From assembly GCA_029558835.1 (NCBI GenBank), contig JAKQDH010000114.1, forward strand, positions 32,100-96,099: DNA of 64,000 bases. Reading direction: 5' to 3'. The stretch comes from Planctomycetota bacterium (GTDB lineage: Bacteria > Planctomycetota > Phycisphaerae > UBA1845). The translations under genes were made by a program, and so were the position numbers. The notes beneath the pieces were generated by a model. It was given only the letters and a program-made list of their open reading frames with translations, had not been told where the DNA came from and ran no database searches. This document shows positions 26,224 to 35,613 of the stretch, piece after piece. Every line of letters begins with the position of its first letter. The stretch's first letter is position 1.

Positions 26224-27573
26224 ATGAGTCTCATCCATCTTGTCTGCGGCGTTTTGACGGCTGGCGCGATGCTCGGGGACCCGCCCCCCGCACCGGCGGG
26301 TGCGGTGACGATCAGCCTGAGCGGTGTACCTGATCGATTGGCCTTTCCACTCCCGGAGGGGTCGAACGTGATCATCACGGCGAGCGTGGCCGGGGCCGAG
26401 GTGCGGTCCGTCATGCTCCGCGTGGAGGCGCTGTCCCATCCTGGAGTGCCGCTGACCCCGGTGGGCGAGGGGAAGTATCAGATCAACCTTGCCGATCCCG
26501 CGGTGTGGAACCTGGTGCAGGACTACGGCAAGGCAAACAACTTACGGGTCTGGGCGGAGACTGTGGCCGGGGAGACGATATCCAGCGTTGCGGTGTGTTA
26601 CTCTGTGGTCCAACCTGCCCCGCCGGTCCTGATGGTGCGCACGTACCGCTGCGCCCAACCGGACGTACCCGTCGTCTGTGAGTATCACTCGTGGTGGACG
26701 CCGGGCGAGTTGGACCGGCTGGAGGTGGTTGGGGGTGGCGTGGCGGGGGGTGCGGCCTGGGCGACGGCGGATGAAGGGTCTTGGCGTTTCGTCCCGCAGG
26801 AGCGCACCTCTTCGTTGGCCCTGCCGCTGACCAAGGAGATCCGCGACGCCTGGGGACGCACAGGGCTGCTGCGGATTCACCACCGGCACGGGCAGGGCCA
26901 TGAATACGTGGTGTCCGCCCTGCGGGCGAGGCCCGCAACACTGCAGGCCTCCGGAAACCTGGTCAAGGTGACCGTCTATCAGCGGTCGAGCATGTTCATT
27001 CCGGGCTCCAACCAGTACCTCACGCTGCGTCTTGATGATATCACAGGGGGACAAGTGCTCGCCACTCTGGAGACAGCGGAGGGGCAACGTCTGGTTGACA
27101 CGGAGTCCATGCGGCCGGGGACAGCCGTTGATTTCGAGTTCGTTGGGCAACACTACACGCTGAAGACCGAGCAGTTTGTCAACAAACTTCTAGGCACGGA
27201 TTACGGTATCTTCTCCGTGTCACACCTGGCGTTGACGGAGCGGGAGAAGATCGACCGCCTGCTGGCAGGGGTGGAGCAAAGCGGGCTCATCTTCATTCGC
27301 AACGGCGAGGAACACCCCAGCACGGCGGCCGCCGCGCATTGGCGGCGCAAGTTCGAGACCGAGGGCCCGCAGGTCAATACGCTCGACGAGTTCATCGAGA
27401 AGATTGCGAGCCGGGCGTCGTCCACCGATCAGCCTTATCAGGTACGGCTCCGCGACGGAACGGTGGTGGAAACCGGTCCGTGGCTGCGCGCGCAGGCGGC
27501 GAAACTGCCTGTGGAGGCAGTGACCCGCCAACCGGAGCCCGCCGCCGTGTCGCCCCAGAGGAACACGCCGTAG
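26224..27573 (+). CDS. Exported protein with C-terminal DUF5329 domain
   Basis: 449 residues. The N-terminus is a probable signal peptide (LIHLVCGVLTAGAMLG). Residues about 25-330 are beta-rich and unassigned, including an Ig-like stretch (EGSNVIITASVAGAEVRSV). Residues about 345-435 match DUF5329: EREKIDRLLAGVEQSGLIFI, then RNGEEHPSTAAAAHWRRKFE and DEFIEKIASRASSTDQPYQV. DUF5329 function is unknown; it usually occurs as a short periplasmic protein, so the long N-terminal fusion is notable. ATG at 26224 has AAGGAGGG about 7 nt upstream. It converges with metK. Confidence 0.8.
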   Translation: MSLIHLVCGVLTAGAMLGDPPPAPAGAVTISLSGVPDRLAFPLPEGSNVIITASVAGAEVRSVMLRVEALSHPGVPLTPVGEGKYQINLADPAVWNLVQDYGKANNLRVWAETVAGETISSVAVCYSVVQPAPPVLMVRTYRCAQPDVPVVCEYHSWWTPGELDRLEVVGGGVAGGAAWATADEGSWRFVPQERTSSLALPLTKEIRDAWGRTGLLRIHHRHGQGHEYVVSALRARPATLQASGNLVKVTVYQRSSMFIPGSNQYLTLRLDDITGGQVLATLETAEGQRLVDTESMRPGTAVDFEFVGQHYTLKTEQFVNKLLGTDYGIFSVSHLALTEREKIDRLLAGVEQSGLIFIRNGEEHPSTAAAAHWRRKFETEGPQVNTLDEFIEKIASRASSTDQPYQVRLRDGTVVETGPWLRAQAAKLPVEAVTRQPEPAAVSPQRNTP

Positions 27574-27780
27574 GAAAGACGACCCGCCGAAAGCGGGCGT
27601 GCATGGCCAGCAAGTAACGTGGCGCCCGCCAGGCGAAGGCACCGGCGTGCGGTCCCGAAGCCCATCCGCCGGCGTGCGGGGGAGCATGAAGTCGTCACGC
27701 CCGAGGGGACCGCGCTGTGCTTGGCCGCTTCCCGCACCTCTTCCCTCAGGTGGGCTGTCGTCCGGTTGGGGCGCAGGCGT

Positions 27781-29058
27781 CTACCCGCCGGTGGCTGCCC
27801 GACACAACGGAGCGCCGGGGCGGGCGTCCGTCGAGCAGCCCAACTTCAGGGCGGCGCGCAGGGCCTGCACCTGGTCCGTGTGTTCCCAGGTAAAGTCCTC
27901 GCCCTCGCGGCCGAAATGACCGTGGCGCGCGGTCTCGAAGTAGATCGGGCGCAGCAGGCGCAGATGCTGAATGATGCCCGCCGGCGTCAGCGGGAACACC
28001 TGGCGGACCGCCTGTTCCAAGGCGTCGTCGGCCACGGTGCCCGTGCCGAAGGTGTCGACGTACACGCTGACGGGCTCGGCGACGCCGATGGCATACGCCA
28101 GTTGGATCTCGCAGGCGCGGGCCAACCCGGCGGCGACGACGTGCTTGGCGATGTAGCGGGCCATGTAGGCCGCCGAGCGGTCCACTTTGCTGGGGTCCTT
28201 GCCGGAGAAGGCCCCCCCGCCGTGGCGGCCGCGGCCGCCGTAGCTGTCCACGATGATCTTCCGACCGGTCAAGCCGCTGTCACAGTGCGGTCCGCCGATC
28301 ACGAAGCTCCCGGTGGGGTTGATGTGGAAGATGATGTTGTCGGACCAGAACTGGGGGCACTCGGCCTCAATGACCGGGCGAGCGACCTGCTCGCGGATGA
28401 TCTCCTTGGCGGCCGCCGAAAGACACCCGCGTGCGTCGAGCACAGCCTCGCTGTGCTGCGCGGCAATGACGACGGTATGGATTCCCACGGGCCGACCGTC
28501 GGCATAGGTGACCGTGACCTGGGATTTGGCGTCCGGGCGAAGCCAGTTGACCGCCTCCGTTTGCCGCAGGTGGGCCAGCCGCTCCACCAGGCGATGGGCC
28601 AGGTAGATGGGCAGGGGCATGAGTGACCTCGTCTCGTCACACGCGAAACCGAACATCAGGCCCTGATCGCCGGCACCCTGCTGCTTGCTTGCGTTGGCCG
28701 TGACGCCCTGGTCGATTTCGGGGCTTTGGCCGTGCAGTGCCCGGAGGACGGCGCAGCCACGGTAGTCGAAGCCGGCGAGCGGGTCGTCATAGCCGATCTT
28801 GCGGATCGTCTCACGTACGGTGTCCTCGACGCGCTGGAGGGCATCGGCGGCGGCCGGGGTATGCACGGTGACCTCGCCCGCCAGCACCACCAGCCCAGTC
28901 GTGACCAGGGTCTCGACGGCCACCCGGGCACGGGGATCGTGTTCGAGCAGGCTGTCGAGGACAGCGTCGGAAATCTGGTCGGCCACCTTGTCGGGGTGGC
29001 CCATGGACACCGACTCGGACGTGAACTGCTGTACGACGCGGGTGTGGCCTCCGGGCAC
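27781..29058 (-). CDS. metK: S-adenosylmethionine synthetase
   Basis: 425 residues. Signatures: [20 protein letters not shown] near the N-terminus, a [20 protein letters not shown] loop near 115-134 in the place of the usual GAGDQG hexapeptide, and [20 protein letters not shown] near 270-289. The enzyme makes SAM from Met and ATP in the cytoplasm. The GTG at 29058 is chosen because AGGAGGT (29070-29064) lies 5 nt upstream; the open frame reaches 29109 without support. The last 25 residues ([20 protein letters not shown]) extend past the usual end of the family. Confidence 0.96.
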   Translation of the reverse strand: MPGGHTRVVQQFTSESVSMGHPDKVADQISDAVLDSLLEHDPRARVAVETLVTTGLVVLAGEVTVHTPAAADALQRVEDTVRETIRKIGYDDPLAGFDYRGCAVLRALHGQSPEIDQGVTANASKQQGAGDQGLMFGFACDETRSLMPLPIYLAHRLVERLAHLRQTEAVNWLRPDAKSQVTVTYADGRPVGIHTVVIAAQHSEAVLDARGCLSAAAKEIIREQVARPVIEAECPQFWSDNIIFHINPTGSFVIGGPHCDSGLTGRKIIVDSYGGRGRHGGGAFSGKDPSKVDRSAAYMARYIAKHVVAAGLARACEIQLAYAIGVAEPVSVYVDTFGTGTVADDALEQAVRQVFPLTPAGIIQHLRLLRPIYFETARHGHFGREGEDFTWEHTDQVQALRAALKLGCSTDARPGAPLCRAATGG

Positions 29059-29452
29059 GACAGACCTCCTAGTATGGTTGAAGACGCGCTGAGCCGGTAC
29101 CACAGGCACCCGGCTGACAAACTAAGTATCGGCCAGTTCCCCGCACGGGCTGACCACCCGCTGAAGGACTTCCGACCCCCCGTGGAAGCTCCGCAGACAC
29201 CGCTGCCTTGGGTACCCGCCGCATCGGCCACCAGGGGCCGACGCTACTTCAGCAGGTTGCTGACGCCGCCCGCAGAGCATCTTAGGGTTGCCCATCAACC
29301 CCGGCAACCGACTCCCGCAGGGCAGGCAGCCTGCGTCAGAAACCAGACACCCCCGAGTGTCTCGACCACCAGGAAGCCACACCCCCTGGCGAGTGAAACC
29401 CGACGGGGGAACTCTCCACGTCCATCGGTCCTACCCGCCGGCGCCGAGGCCG
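29059..29452. other. Intergenic region upstream of metK
   Basis: 394 bp between metK and the monoheme cytochrome gene, both on the minus strand. I looked for a SAM riboswitch and for SRP RNA features in the metK sense strand and saw no convincing match. Several GC-rich helices could form (for example around GGTTGCCGGGGTTGATGGGC, 29317-29298). No gene supported. Confidence 0.45.
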
Positions 29453-29896
29453 TCACTCGTTCAGGTAGGCGACCAGGTCCATGATGGCCTGATCGTTCAG
29501 ATTGACCTTGGTATGAGTGCCCTGGCCACGAAGCAGGTTGTCGAGTTCCTGGAAATACGTGCCCCGGGCGGGCCCGACCACGCCGCCGCCGCCGTCGGCA
29601 CCGTGACAGGTCGCACAGTTGTTCTGGGCGAAGAGGGTGGCGCCGCGCTCCGGATCCCCGATCAGGCCGCCGCCGTCCCCGTCGCCATCGGTCCCGTCCG
29701 TGCCCTCATCGGGAACCTGCTCCTGTCGATCGAGCACGGCATTGACGGTGTCGGTCAGCCAGACGTCGATCGCGGTACGACCGGCCGCGCTGCCGACCTG
29801 GTAGAACAACTGCCCCACGTCGCTGCCGCAGCTCCAGGCGCCAGCCAGACAGAACAACGCGAGCATCCATGTCAGCTTTCGGATGGGGTTCTTCAT
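29453..29896 (-). CDS. Monoheme c-type cytochrome lipoprotein
   Basis: 147 residues. The N-terminus has a signal peptide with a lipobox-like LAGAWSC (Cys 23). An acidic Gly/Asp linker (about 62-80) leads to the heme site CATCH (94-98) in an ordinary class I cytochrome c fold: PERGATLFAQNNCATCHGAD, then PARGTYFQELDNLLRG and AIMDLVAYLNE, whose Met is a possible axial ligand. It should be a membrane-anchored periplasmic or outer-membrane electron carrier. It lies 133 bp after the pentaheme gene on the same strand, so the two may be co-transcribed. Confidence 0.9.
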   Translation of the reverse strand: MKNPIRKLTWMLALFCLAGAWSCGSDVGQLFYQVGSAAGRTAIDVWLTDTVNAVLDRQEQVPDEGTDGTDGDGDGGGLIGDPERGATLFAQNNCATCHGADGGGGVVGPARGTYFQELDNLLRGQGTHTKVNLNDQAIMDLVAYLNE

Positions 29897-30029
29897 AGTG
29901 GTTCCTCGAGCGAGTTCAAGGTACTTCGCCTTGCAGCCAGCAATACGATCAGCAAGTCCGGTTCACCTGTGGCCACCGGCTCCCGCCGGGGTCTCCCGCG
30001 GTCGAGGGGGGGCAGCGGTTGTCTTCGCC

Positions 30030-30593
30030 CTAACTCTTCTTCTGGGCGCCGGGCTTCAGGAAGGGCGCCTCCCCGAAGTGCGGGTCATGGCAGCGGGAGC
30101 ACTCCGCGGCCGCCGGATCCGCGTGCGCCTCCTTGCTCAGGTCCTCGCGCGCGTCATGGCACTCCGCACACAGTTTCTCCACCGTGTCCTTCTGGAGAGC
30201 CGGGAAACCGCTGCGGTGCGGCAGGTGGCAGGTGCCGCACTCCTTGTCCGCAACGGGACCGTGCGTGGCCTCCTCGAAATAGCGAGCATGACATTCCTTG
30301 CAGGCCTCGACCAGCGGGCGCGCCTGCATGCGGTTCAGCACGTCGTGGCAGGCGGCACAGTTGCGGTCACGCACCGGCGCATGGACGGAGGCGTAAACCG
30401 CGCCCGGGGCAGCAGGGGGCGGCTCGTCGGCGTCGGGGAGCACCTCCGGGCCCGCCTCAGGCGGCGTGGCCTGCGTGGCCGCCGGCTCGGGTTCAATCTC
30501 GAAGAAGAAGTGTTTCAGGCGGTCGCGTCCGGCGGCCGAGCACCCCAGCACGACCCCCACTGCGAGCACCACTAACCACGGCAAGCGGCGCAT
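30030..30593 (-). CDS. Pentaheme c-type cytochrome lipoprotein
   Basis: 187 residues. Signal peptide with lipobox VVLGC (Cys 18), an acidic Pro-rich linker (about 33-70), then five CxxCH heme sites: CAACH (79), CKECH, CGTCH, CAECH and CSRCH, several followed by DP/LPH as in doubled-CxxCH or cytochrome c3/c7-like carriers. His residues between sites (VHAPV, THGPV, AHADP) are candidates for bis-His ligation. It is a likely lipid-anchored periplasmic electron carrier. It reads away from the 31.5-39.3 kb genes, so it is divergent to the main redox cluster. Confidence 0.93.
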   Translation of the reverse strand: MRRLPWLVVLAVGVVLGCSAAGRDRLKHFFFEIEPEPAATQATPPEAGPEVLPDADEPPPAAPGAVYASVHAPVRDRNCAACHDVLNRMQARPLVEACKECHARYFEEATHGPVADKECGTCHLPHRSGFPALQKDTVEKLCAECHDAREDLSKEAHADPAAAECSRCHDPHFGEAPFLKPGAQKKS

Positions 30594-30892
30594 GACTGCA
30601 ACCTCCCCAGCGGCCTCGCACGCAGCTCACCGCCATCATCCCGCGCCGGATGATCGCCCAGGCGCCCTCGCCGCTCCCGAGCAACCGTAACGGCGAGCAG
30701 CCCAACGATTCAGCGTGCGAACAACCTACGCTCTACCCGATCCTTCCCGCGGCCGCAAGTGCCCACCGTGCCGTACCCCGCTGGGGGTCTCAGCAGGGCG
30801 GGCGACTTTACCCTGGTCGGGAGATGGGCTGGCCCTGGTGCATGACGGAGCCGGTGGGCACCGCGGGCAATGGGGGTGGCGCTGCCCCCCCG
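30594..30892. other. Upstream region of the pentaheme cytochrome gene
   Basis: 299 bp, no gene supported. It leads into the family B repeat. Nothing distinct seen apart from GC-rich short palindromes. Confidence 0.4.
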
Positions 30893-31031
30893 GATGTGTT
30901 CAGCATCCTCGGCGTTGTGGGTGCCGTGCTACCGCGACTGCTGTGGCGGGGAAGCATGCCTCCGCAGCCGCGCCACATGCCCACCCCCGCCCGCGGCGCG
31001 TGAGGGCATGGCACCCACGCTAAACAGGTAC
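30893..31031. repeat. Family B inverted-repeat element, copy B2
   Basis: About 139 bp. Ends are GATGTGTTCAGCATCCTCGG on the left and CGCTAAACAGGTAC on the right; inward they carry GTGGGTGCCGTGC and GGCATGGCACCCAC. The core CACATGCCCACCCCCGCC is identical to that of copy B1 at 14156, and the extra left-arm bases are also shared. Confidence 0.75.
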
Positions 31032-31212
31032 GGCCCCCCGTGGCCGACGTACACTCCTCCGGGCGGCACGGGGAGCTGCAGTCCGTCGGGGTGCTGCCGA
31101 CGACTGCATCGGCCGCGGGGGGGGTGACGCCACACCCACGCCGATCCTGCCACGCTCAGCAAGCCGTCTGATGCGCCACCGACCCTTCTGCGCCGGGTTG
31201 GCCGGTCGGCCC

Positions 31213-31242
31213 TTGACTGAGCTGGTGTCGGCTGAATAGACT
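31213..31242 (+). promoter_or_regulatory. Sigma-70-like promoter upstream of the 31485 PEP-CTERM gene
   Basis: TTGACT (31213-31218), an 18 bp spacer, TAGACT (31237-31242). The gene starts 243 bp downstream. Same style as the promoters at 9177 and 61572. Confidence 0.5.
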
Positions 31243-31484
31243 GGTGTTTTCGTGTTTCTGTAATCCAGTGTTTGGTCTCTTGCCGGGTAGCACGGCCTCC
31301 GTAGCGCCAGCTTCTCACCGGCGCATCCGCGGGTGGAACGCCCGTGCCACAGTTCGGGCTGCGGCCAGGTCCGCGCTGAGTTCAGGCGGGTGCCATGTCT
31401 TCACCCACCGCAGCACTTATGCAGGGAACTTCCGGTCGCGCGATCGGGGGACTACATATCAACGCCGAGGACAGGAGAGGACAC

Positions 31485-32177
31485 ATGCGTAACATGGGCA
31501 AGCTAGGCATCGTGATCGGGCTGCTGCTGAGCATCCACATCGGCTCGGCATTCGGCGAATTCGTGATTCACTCGTACACCGGCAGCGCTCTTGCGGAGGG
31601 TTGGGTCAACAACCACCAGTTCTACCGGTCCGCCGATGCCACACCGGAACTGCCGTGGTGGCAGGCACTGGCTGAGGCGAGCACCGCGAATTGGCTCTTC
31701 CAGCATCGCGGGCAGGGCATGGCTCACTGCGACGGCGACATCGCCGACGTGCAGGGCATGGCGGGTGTCTACCTGCTGAGCGACGGCACCGCGCCCGAGA
31801 GTGCCTACGGCTACGGGCACCTCGTATGGACCGTCGCGGTCCGCTCGACCGAACCGGAGGTGAACATCGACTACTTCTGGAGTGCCGAGGACCGACCGTA
31901 CACGACCATTGCGGGAACGATGGTCGTGCGGAATGGCACGACGGGGCAAGTGTATCTCTCTCTCGACGAGACCTCTGGGACCACCTCCAATGCGTTCGAC
32001 GTGCAGGTGGCGCCGAACGACCTCCTGGTGGTCGAGTACAACCTGTCGGCGTGGCTGGACGCGTCGACGCCCACCACCACCGGCAACGGTCCCGAGGGGT
32101 TTGTGCACTTCTCGCCGGAGCCCGGCACCCTGACCCTGCTGGGGCTGGGGGTGCTCGTCTGGGTGCGGCGGCGCTGA
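31485..32177 (+). CDS. PEP-CTERM surface protein
   Basis: 230 residues. Signal peptide at about 1-23 (LGIVIGLLLSIHIGSAFGEF). The C-terminus is a PEP-CTERM sorting signal: SPEPGTLTLLGLGVLVWVRRR, with Pro-Glu-Pro, a hydrophobic helix and a basic tail. Such proteins are cut by an exosortase at the cell envelope. The central part (residues 30-205) is beta-rich with a NIDYFWSAEDRPYTTIAGTM stretch and no named domain. AGGAGAGG lies 7 nt before the ATG. It is co-oriented with the beta-barrel gene 340 bp downstream; whether it belongs to the redox cluster is unclear. Confidence 0.88.
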   Translation: MRNMGKLGIVIGLLLSIHIGSAFGEFVIHSYTGSALAEGWVNNHQFYRSADATPELPWWQALAEASTANWLFQHRGQGMAHCDGDIADVQGMAGVYLLSDGTAPESAYGYGHLVWTVAVRSTEPEVNIDYFWSAEDRPYTTIAGTMVVRNGTTGQVYLSLDETSGTTSNAFDVQVAPNDLLVVEYNLSAWLDASTPTTTGNGPEGFVHFSPEPGTLTLLGLGVLVWVRRR

Positions 32178-32517
32178 GCGGCCTGCGGCGTGACGAGACA
32201 CCCGAGGCAGGTCTGGTGTCGTTCGCCGCGGCGGGGCCCGCCGATCCGCCGAGGCCTGCCGGCGGACGCAGCCGTTGGGGGTGCGTGCAAGGTACCCCTG
32301 AAGGACGACGACGTGCACACCAGTCGGCGTGGGCCTCCTGTCAGCCGCGTGGACGTGGGAGGAGGCCCGCGCCGGCGGTTGGGAAATCCGCGGCTCCCCC
32401 TTGCCACCGTTCGTGCAGTCCTCTATACAAGCCGCCGGCCGGAGGTACGGGAGGATGGTCTGGCGCGGTCGGGGCGGTTCCGCTGGGCACCCACGGGACC
32501 GCCGCCAGAGGCTTCCC
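32178..32517. other. Intergenic region before the beta-barrel gene
   Basis: 340 bp with no gene supported. The beta-barrel reading frame is open back to 32329 but that part is Arg/Gly-rich and lies before the signal peptide. GC-rich inverted repeats at 32228-32270 (GCGGGGCCCGCC and neighbours) may terminate the PEP-CTERM transcript. Confidence 0.4.
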
Positions 32518-34575
32518 ATGAATGGCGCGGTCAAGCCGAAACGTGCGGTCGGTGCGGTCCTGCTGGTCTGCTTGCTGATGCCCGGGGTGGTTCGGGCGGC
32601 CGAGCCCGGGGAGGAGGAATCCTCCCCGCGCGCGCCCAACTACCTCTCGCTCAACCAGTTGGACGCCTACCTGGAACTGAAGGCCGAGTTCGATCAGACC
32701 CGCGTGCGCTCCGACTACGGGGCCTATCGCTGGGAGCGCCGTCAGACCAACCGCGATTGGGGCTTTGAAGAACGCCTCGGGTTCACGCTCGACGGCGCGG
32801 TCATCGACCCCTCGGTGATCTCGTTCTGCGGCGACCTGGGCCTCGCGCTGACCCAGGACCGGTTCAAGGAGCGGACCGAAGGCTACTCGTGGACGCAGTC
32901 GGACGAGGGTCACCTGACCACTTTCGACCTGCGCGCCAACTTCTTCGCCGGCAAGGAGTTCTCCGGCACCGTCTACGGTACCCGGCAGGAGGACCGCATC
33001 AACCGGCGCTTCCAGCCGACGCTGCACCAGCGCCGCACCGAGGCGGGCACGAGCTGGGTCTGGGCCAATGACACCGTGCCCATGGAGCTGTCCTACAATT
33101 ACCGGGAGACCGAACGCACCGGGAATCGGCGGGCCCTCGATGACGAGCACTACACCCAGCACCTGTTCAACTACAACGCCGATTGGCGCATCGACCAGCA
33201 CCACCACGTGAAGTTCTCCTACGAGCACGCGGAGGACGAGCGGGAATTCCAGGGGCTTCGCCAGTACTTCGACACCACGCGCGACCTGCTCCGGGTGGAC
33301 CACGAGCTGCTCTTCGGCGATCAGCAGCAGCACCGCTGGGAAACGCTGATGCGCTGGCAGGAGGAAAGCGGCGATTTCGCGCGGGACATCTTCGAGATCG
33401 GCCCCCAGCTTACCCTCCAGCACACCGACAGCCTCAAGACGCTGTACAAATACCAGTTCAACCGCGAGCAGTACGAAGGGCTCGACGTGGACCTGCACCG
33501 CGGTGATTTCCAGGTCATTCACCAGCTCTACAAGAACCTGACCACCACGGTGGACCTCTTCGGCCTGCATGAGAAGGTCGAGTCCGACACGCATACGACG
33601 CAATACGGCGGGTCGGTGGACTGGCAGTACAACCGCAAGAACCCGCTGGGTACCTTCTACGCCAACCTGGCGCTGGGATACGACATCGAAGAGGTGTACG
33701 GCGACGACGGGGAGCGGCTCGTCCGCAACGAGTCGCACACCTTCCGCGACCCGCTGGCGATCATCCTGCGCAATCGCAACATCGTGCCGGGCAGCATCGT
33801 GGTGTCCGACACGAGCGACCGGCGCTTCTTCACGGGCGGGCTCGACTATCTGCTGGTGCCGCAAGGCGACGTCATCCAGATCGTGCGGATTCCCACCGGG
33901 CGCCTCGCGGACGGGGACACCATCCTGGTGGACTACAAGTACCGGACGCCGAAGGACGGGCAGATCGACACCGCCCGGGCGGACTTCAGCCTCGAGCAGC
34001 GGTTCAACTGCGGGCTGACGCCCTACTACCGCTTCGCCTTCCGCGACCAGGATGTGGACTACTCGACCGGCTTCGCCCGCTCGGCCGACCGTACCGACCA
34101 CCATCGCCTGGGTGCGCGATATGATCGCAAGCGGTTCATGCTGGGGGCTGAATACGAGATCTTCGATGACACCGTGGACCCCTACGACGCCTACCACCTC
34201 AACGGCACCTGGCACGTGCTGGATGGGGCGGAGCACGCCGTGGACGCGTCCACCCGCCTGTCGCGGTTCTACTTCGAGGACGGACCGGCCGATCGCAACG
34301 TCACGCTGGTCGATCTGGACGTCAGTCATCGCTGCCAGCTTGGGCGGGGCTTCTCGACCCTGGGTCGGCTGGGGTACCGGTGGCAGGATGATGAGTTGGA
34401 CGGCTACACCCGCGGCTGGGACGCCACGGCCGGGCTGAGCTATGAATGGGGCCTGCTGAGCGCGGAGTTGACGCTGGAGTACGATCGGCTGAGCCTGCCG
34501 GCCTCGGTCGAGGATGACTTCGGGGCCTACCTGCGGGTGCGCCGCGATATCCCTAACCTCTTGAGGGTGCGGTAG
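32518..34575 (+). CDS. Outer-membrane beta-barrel protein of a putative porin-cytochrome conduit
   Basis: 685 residues. The ATG at 32518 begins a signal peptide (VGAVLLVCLLMPGVVRAAEP). From residue about 40 to the end the sequence alternates polar and aromatic/hydrophobic residues in roughly 10-residue strands with charged turns (for example TFDLRANFFAGKEFSGTVYG, ELSYNYRETERTG, HLFNYNADWRIDQHHHVKFS), the pattern of a large outer-membrane barrel of about 24-28 strands. There is no TonB plug, no CxxCH and no N-terminal CxxC. Size and neighbours (multiheme cytochromes, NHL propellers) suggest the porin sheath of an electron conduit, analogous to MtrB or OmbB; homology to those is not established from sequence alone. 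The next gene starts 3 bp after the stop. Confidence 0.82.
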   Translation: MNGAVKPKRAVGAVLLVCLLMPGVVRAAEPGEEESSPRAPNYLSLNQLDAYLELKAEFDQTRVRSDYGAYRWERRQTNRDWGFEERLGFTLDGAVIDPSVISFCGDLGLALTQDRFKERTEGYSWTQSDEGHLTTFDLRANFFAGKEFSGTVYGTRQEDRINRRFQPTLHQRRTEAGTSWVWANDTVPMELSYNYRETERTGNRRALDDEHYTQHLFNYNADWRIDQHHHVKFSYEHAEDEREFQGLRQYFDTTRDLLRVDHELLFGDQQQHRWETLMRWQEESGDFARDIFEIGPQLTLQHTDSLKTLYKYQFNREQYEGLDVDLHRGDFQVIHQLYKNLTTTVDLFGLHEKVESDTHTTQYGGSVDWQYNRKNPLGTFYANLALGYDIEEVYGDDGERLVRNESHTFRDPLAIILRNRNIVPGSIVVSDTSDRRFFTGGLDYLLVPQGDVIQIVRIPTGRLADGDTILVDYKYRTPKDGQIDTARADFSLEQRFNCGLTPYYRFAFRDQDVDYSTGFARSADRTDHHRLGARYDRKRFMLGAEYEIFDDTVDPYDAYHLNGTWHVLDGAEHAVDASTRLSRFYFEDGPADRNVTLVDLDVSHRCQLGRGFSTLGRLGYRWQDDELDGYTRGWDATAGLSYEWGLLSAELTLEYDRLSLPASVEDDFGAYLRVRRDIPNLLRVR

Positions 34576-34578
34576 AGC

Positions 34579-35613
34579 GTGCGGAAGTTGCGCGGGACAT
34601 CCCTGGGCGCGGTGCTGCTGATCGGGCTGAGCGCGGGCGGCTGCGCGCGCCCGCAGGGCGTGCTGTTCCCGGTGATTGATCCGCCCCGCATCTGGCCGGA
34701 GCCGCCGGACCCGCCGGCCATCAGGTTGCTGGGCACGCTTTCGGACAGCGGCGACTTGCAGGCCGGCCAGTCCGGGGCGGAGGTCTTCCAGGCGGCGTTG
34801 CGAGGTTCGCGGCCGCCGATTCGCCTGGTCGGGCCGCAGGCGATTGCGGTGCGTGAGGATGACGTGCTGGCGGTGGCCGATGGGCAGGGCGGGGCCGTGC
34901 ATCTGATCGACCTCGTGCACCGCACCCACACGATGGTCACCGGCTGGGGAGACGAACGGCTCGGCGTGCCGCTGGGGGTGACGTGGGTCGGCAACCGCCT
35001 GTTCGTCACGGATGCCCGCCGGCACGAGGTGATCGAGGCCAACGACCGGGGCGAGGTGCTCCGGCAGTTTGGGTCGGACGTGCTGACCCGCCCGGTGGGC
35101 ATCGCGTGTCTGCCGGGAGGGGATGACCTGTACGTGGTCGATGGCGGGGCGCACTGCGTGGTGCGCTTCGACCGCACGGGGCGGGAAGTGGGGCGCTGGG
35201 GCAAGCCCGGCTCCGGACCGGGTGAACTGAACTTCCCCACCCACCTCGCGGTGGACGGCACCGGGCGGATCGCGGTGGCCGACAGCGGCAACTTCCGCGT
35301 GCAGCTTTTCGATACCGACGGCAACTACGTGTCGTCGTTTGGCAGCAAAGGGGACGCGGCCGGCAACTTCGCCCTGCCCAAGGGCGTGGGGTTTGACCGG
35401 GCCGGTCACGTGTACGTGGTCGATGCCCAGTTCGAGAACGTGCAGATTTTCGACGCCCAGGGCCGGCTGTTGCTGGCCTTCGGCGAGGAGGGCAACGGGC
35501 TGGGCCAGTTCTCGCTCCCCGCGGGGCTGACCATCGACCATCATAATCGCATCTGGGTCGCTGACTCGGGGAATCGGCGCCTTCAGGTGTTCGCGTACGT
35601 GAGGGATTCATGA
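34579..35613 (+). CDS. NHL-repeat beta-propeller lipoprotein
   Basis: 344 residues starting at a GTG 3 bp after the beta-barrel stop. The N-terminus is a lipoprotein-type signal (LLIGLSAGGC, Cys about 22). Residues about 90-340 hold about six NHL units, for example GELNFPTHLAVDGTGRIAVA, DSGNFRVQLFDTDGNYVSSF, FALPKGVGFDRAGHVYVVDA and FSLPAGLTIDHHNRIWVADS. It should be an envelope-anchored six-bladed propeller for protein or ligand binding. Its last codons overlap the next start (ATGA at 35610-35613), so it is translationally coupled to the multiheme cytochrome. That coupling is the strongest evidence that barrel, propeller and cytochrome form one complex. Confidence 0.93.
   Translation: MRKLRGTSLGAVLLIGLSAGGCARPQGVLFPVIDPPRIWPEPPDPPAIRLLGTLSDSGDLQAGQSGAEVFQAALRGSRPPIRLVGPQAIAVREDDVLAVADGQGGAVHLIDLVHRTHTMVTGWGDERLGVPLGVTWVGNRLFVTDARRHEVIEANDRGEVLRQFGSDVLTRPVGIACLPGGDDLYVVDGGAHCVVRFDRTGREVGRWGKPGSGPGELNFPTHLAVDGTGRIAVADSGNFRVQLFDTDGNYVSSFGSKGDAAGNFALPKGVGFDRAGHVYVVDAQFENVQIFDAQGRLLLAFGEEGNGLGQFSLPAGLTIDHHNRIWVADSGNRRLQVFAYVRDS

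Noticed and set aside
29059..29452. Possible SAM riboswitch or SRP RNA upstream of metK
   Set aside because: I compared the sense strand by eye with the conserved cores of SAM riboswitches and of the SRP RNA tip (GGTCAGG...GGAAGGNAGCAGCC) and found no match. A covariance-model search would settle it.
32341..35544. 1067-codon open frame on the minus strand opposite the barrel and propeller genes
   Set aside because: Antisense shadow typical of GC-rich coding DNA: no start context, no domain, and it covers two genes with clear families.
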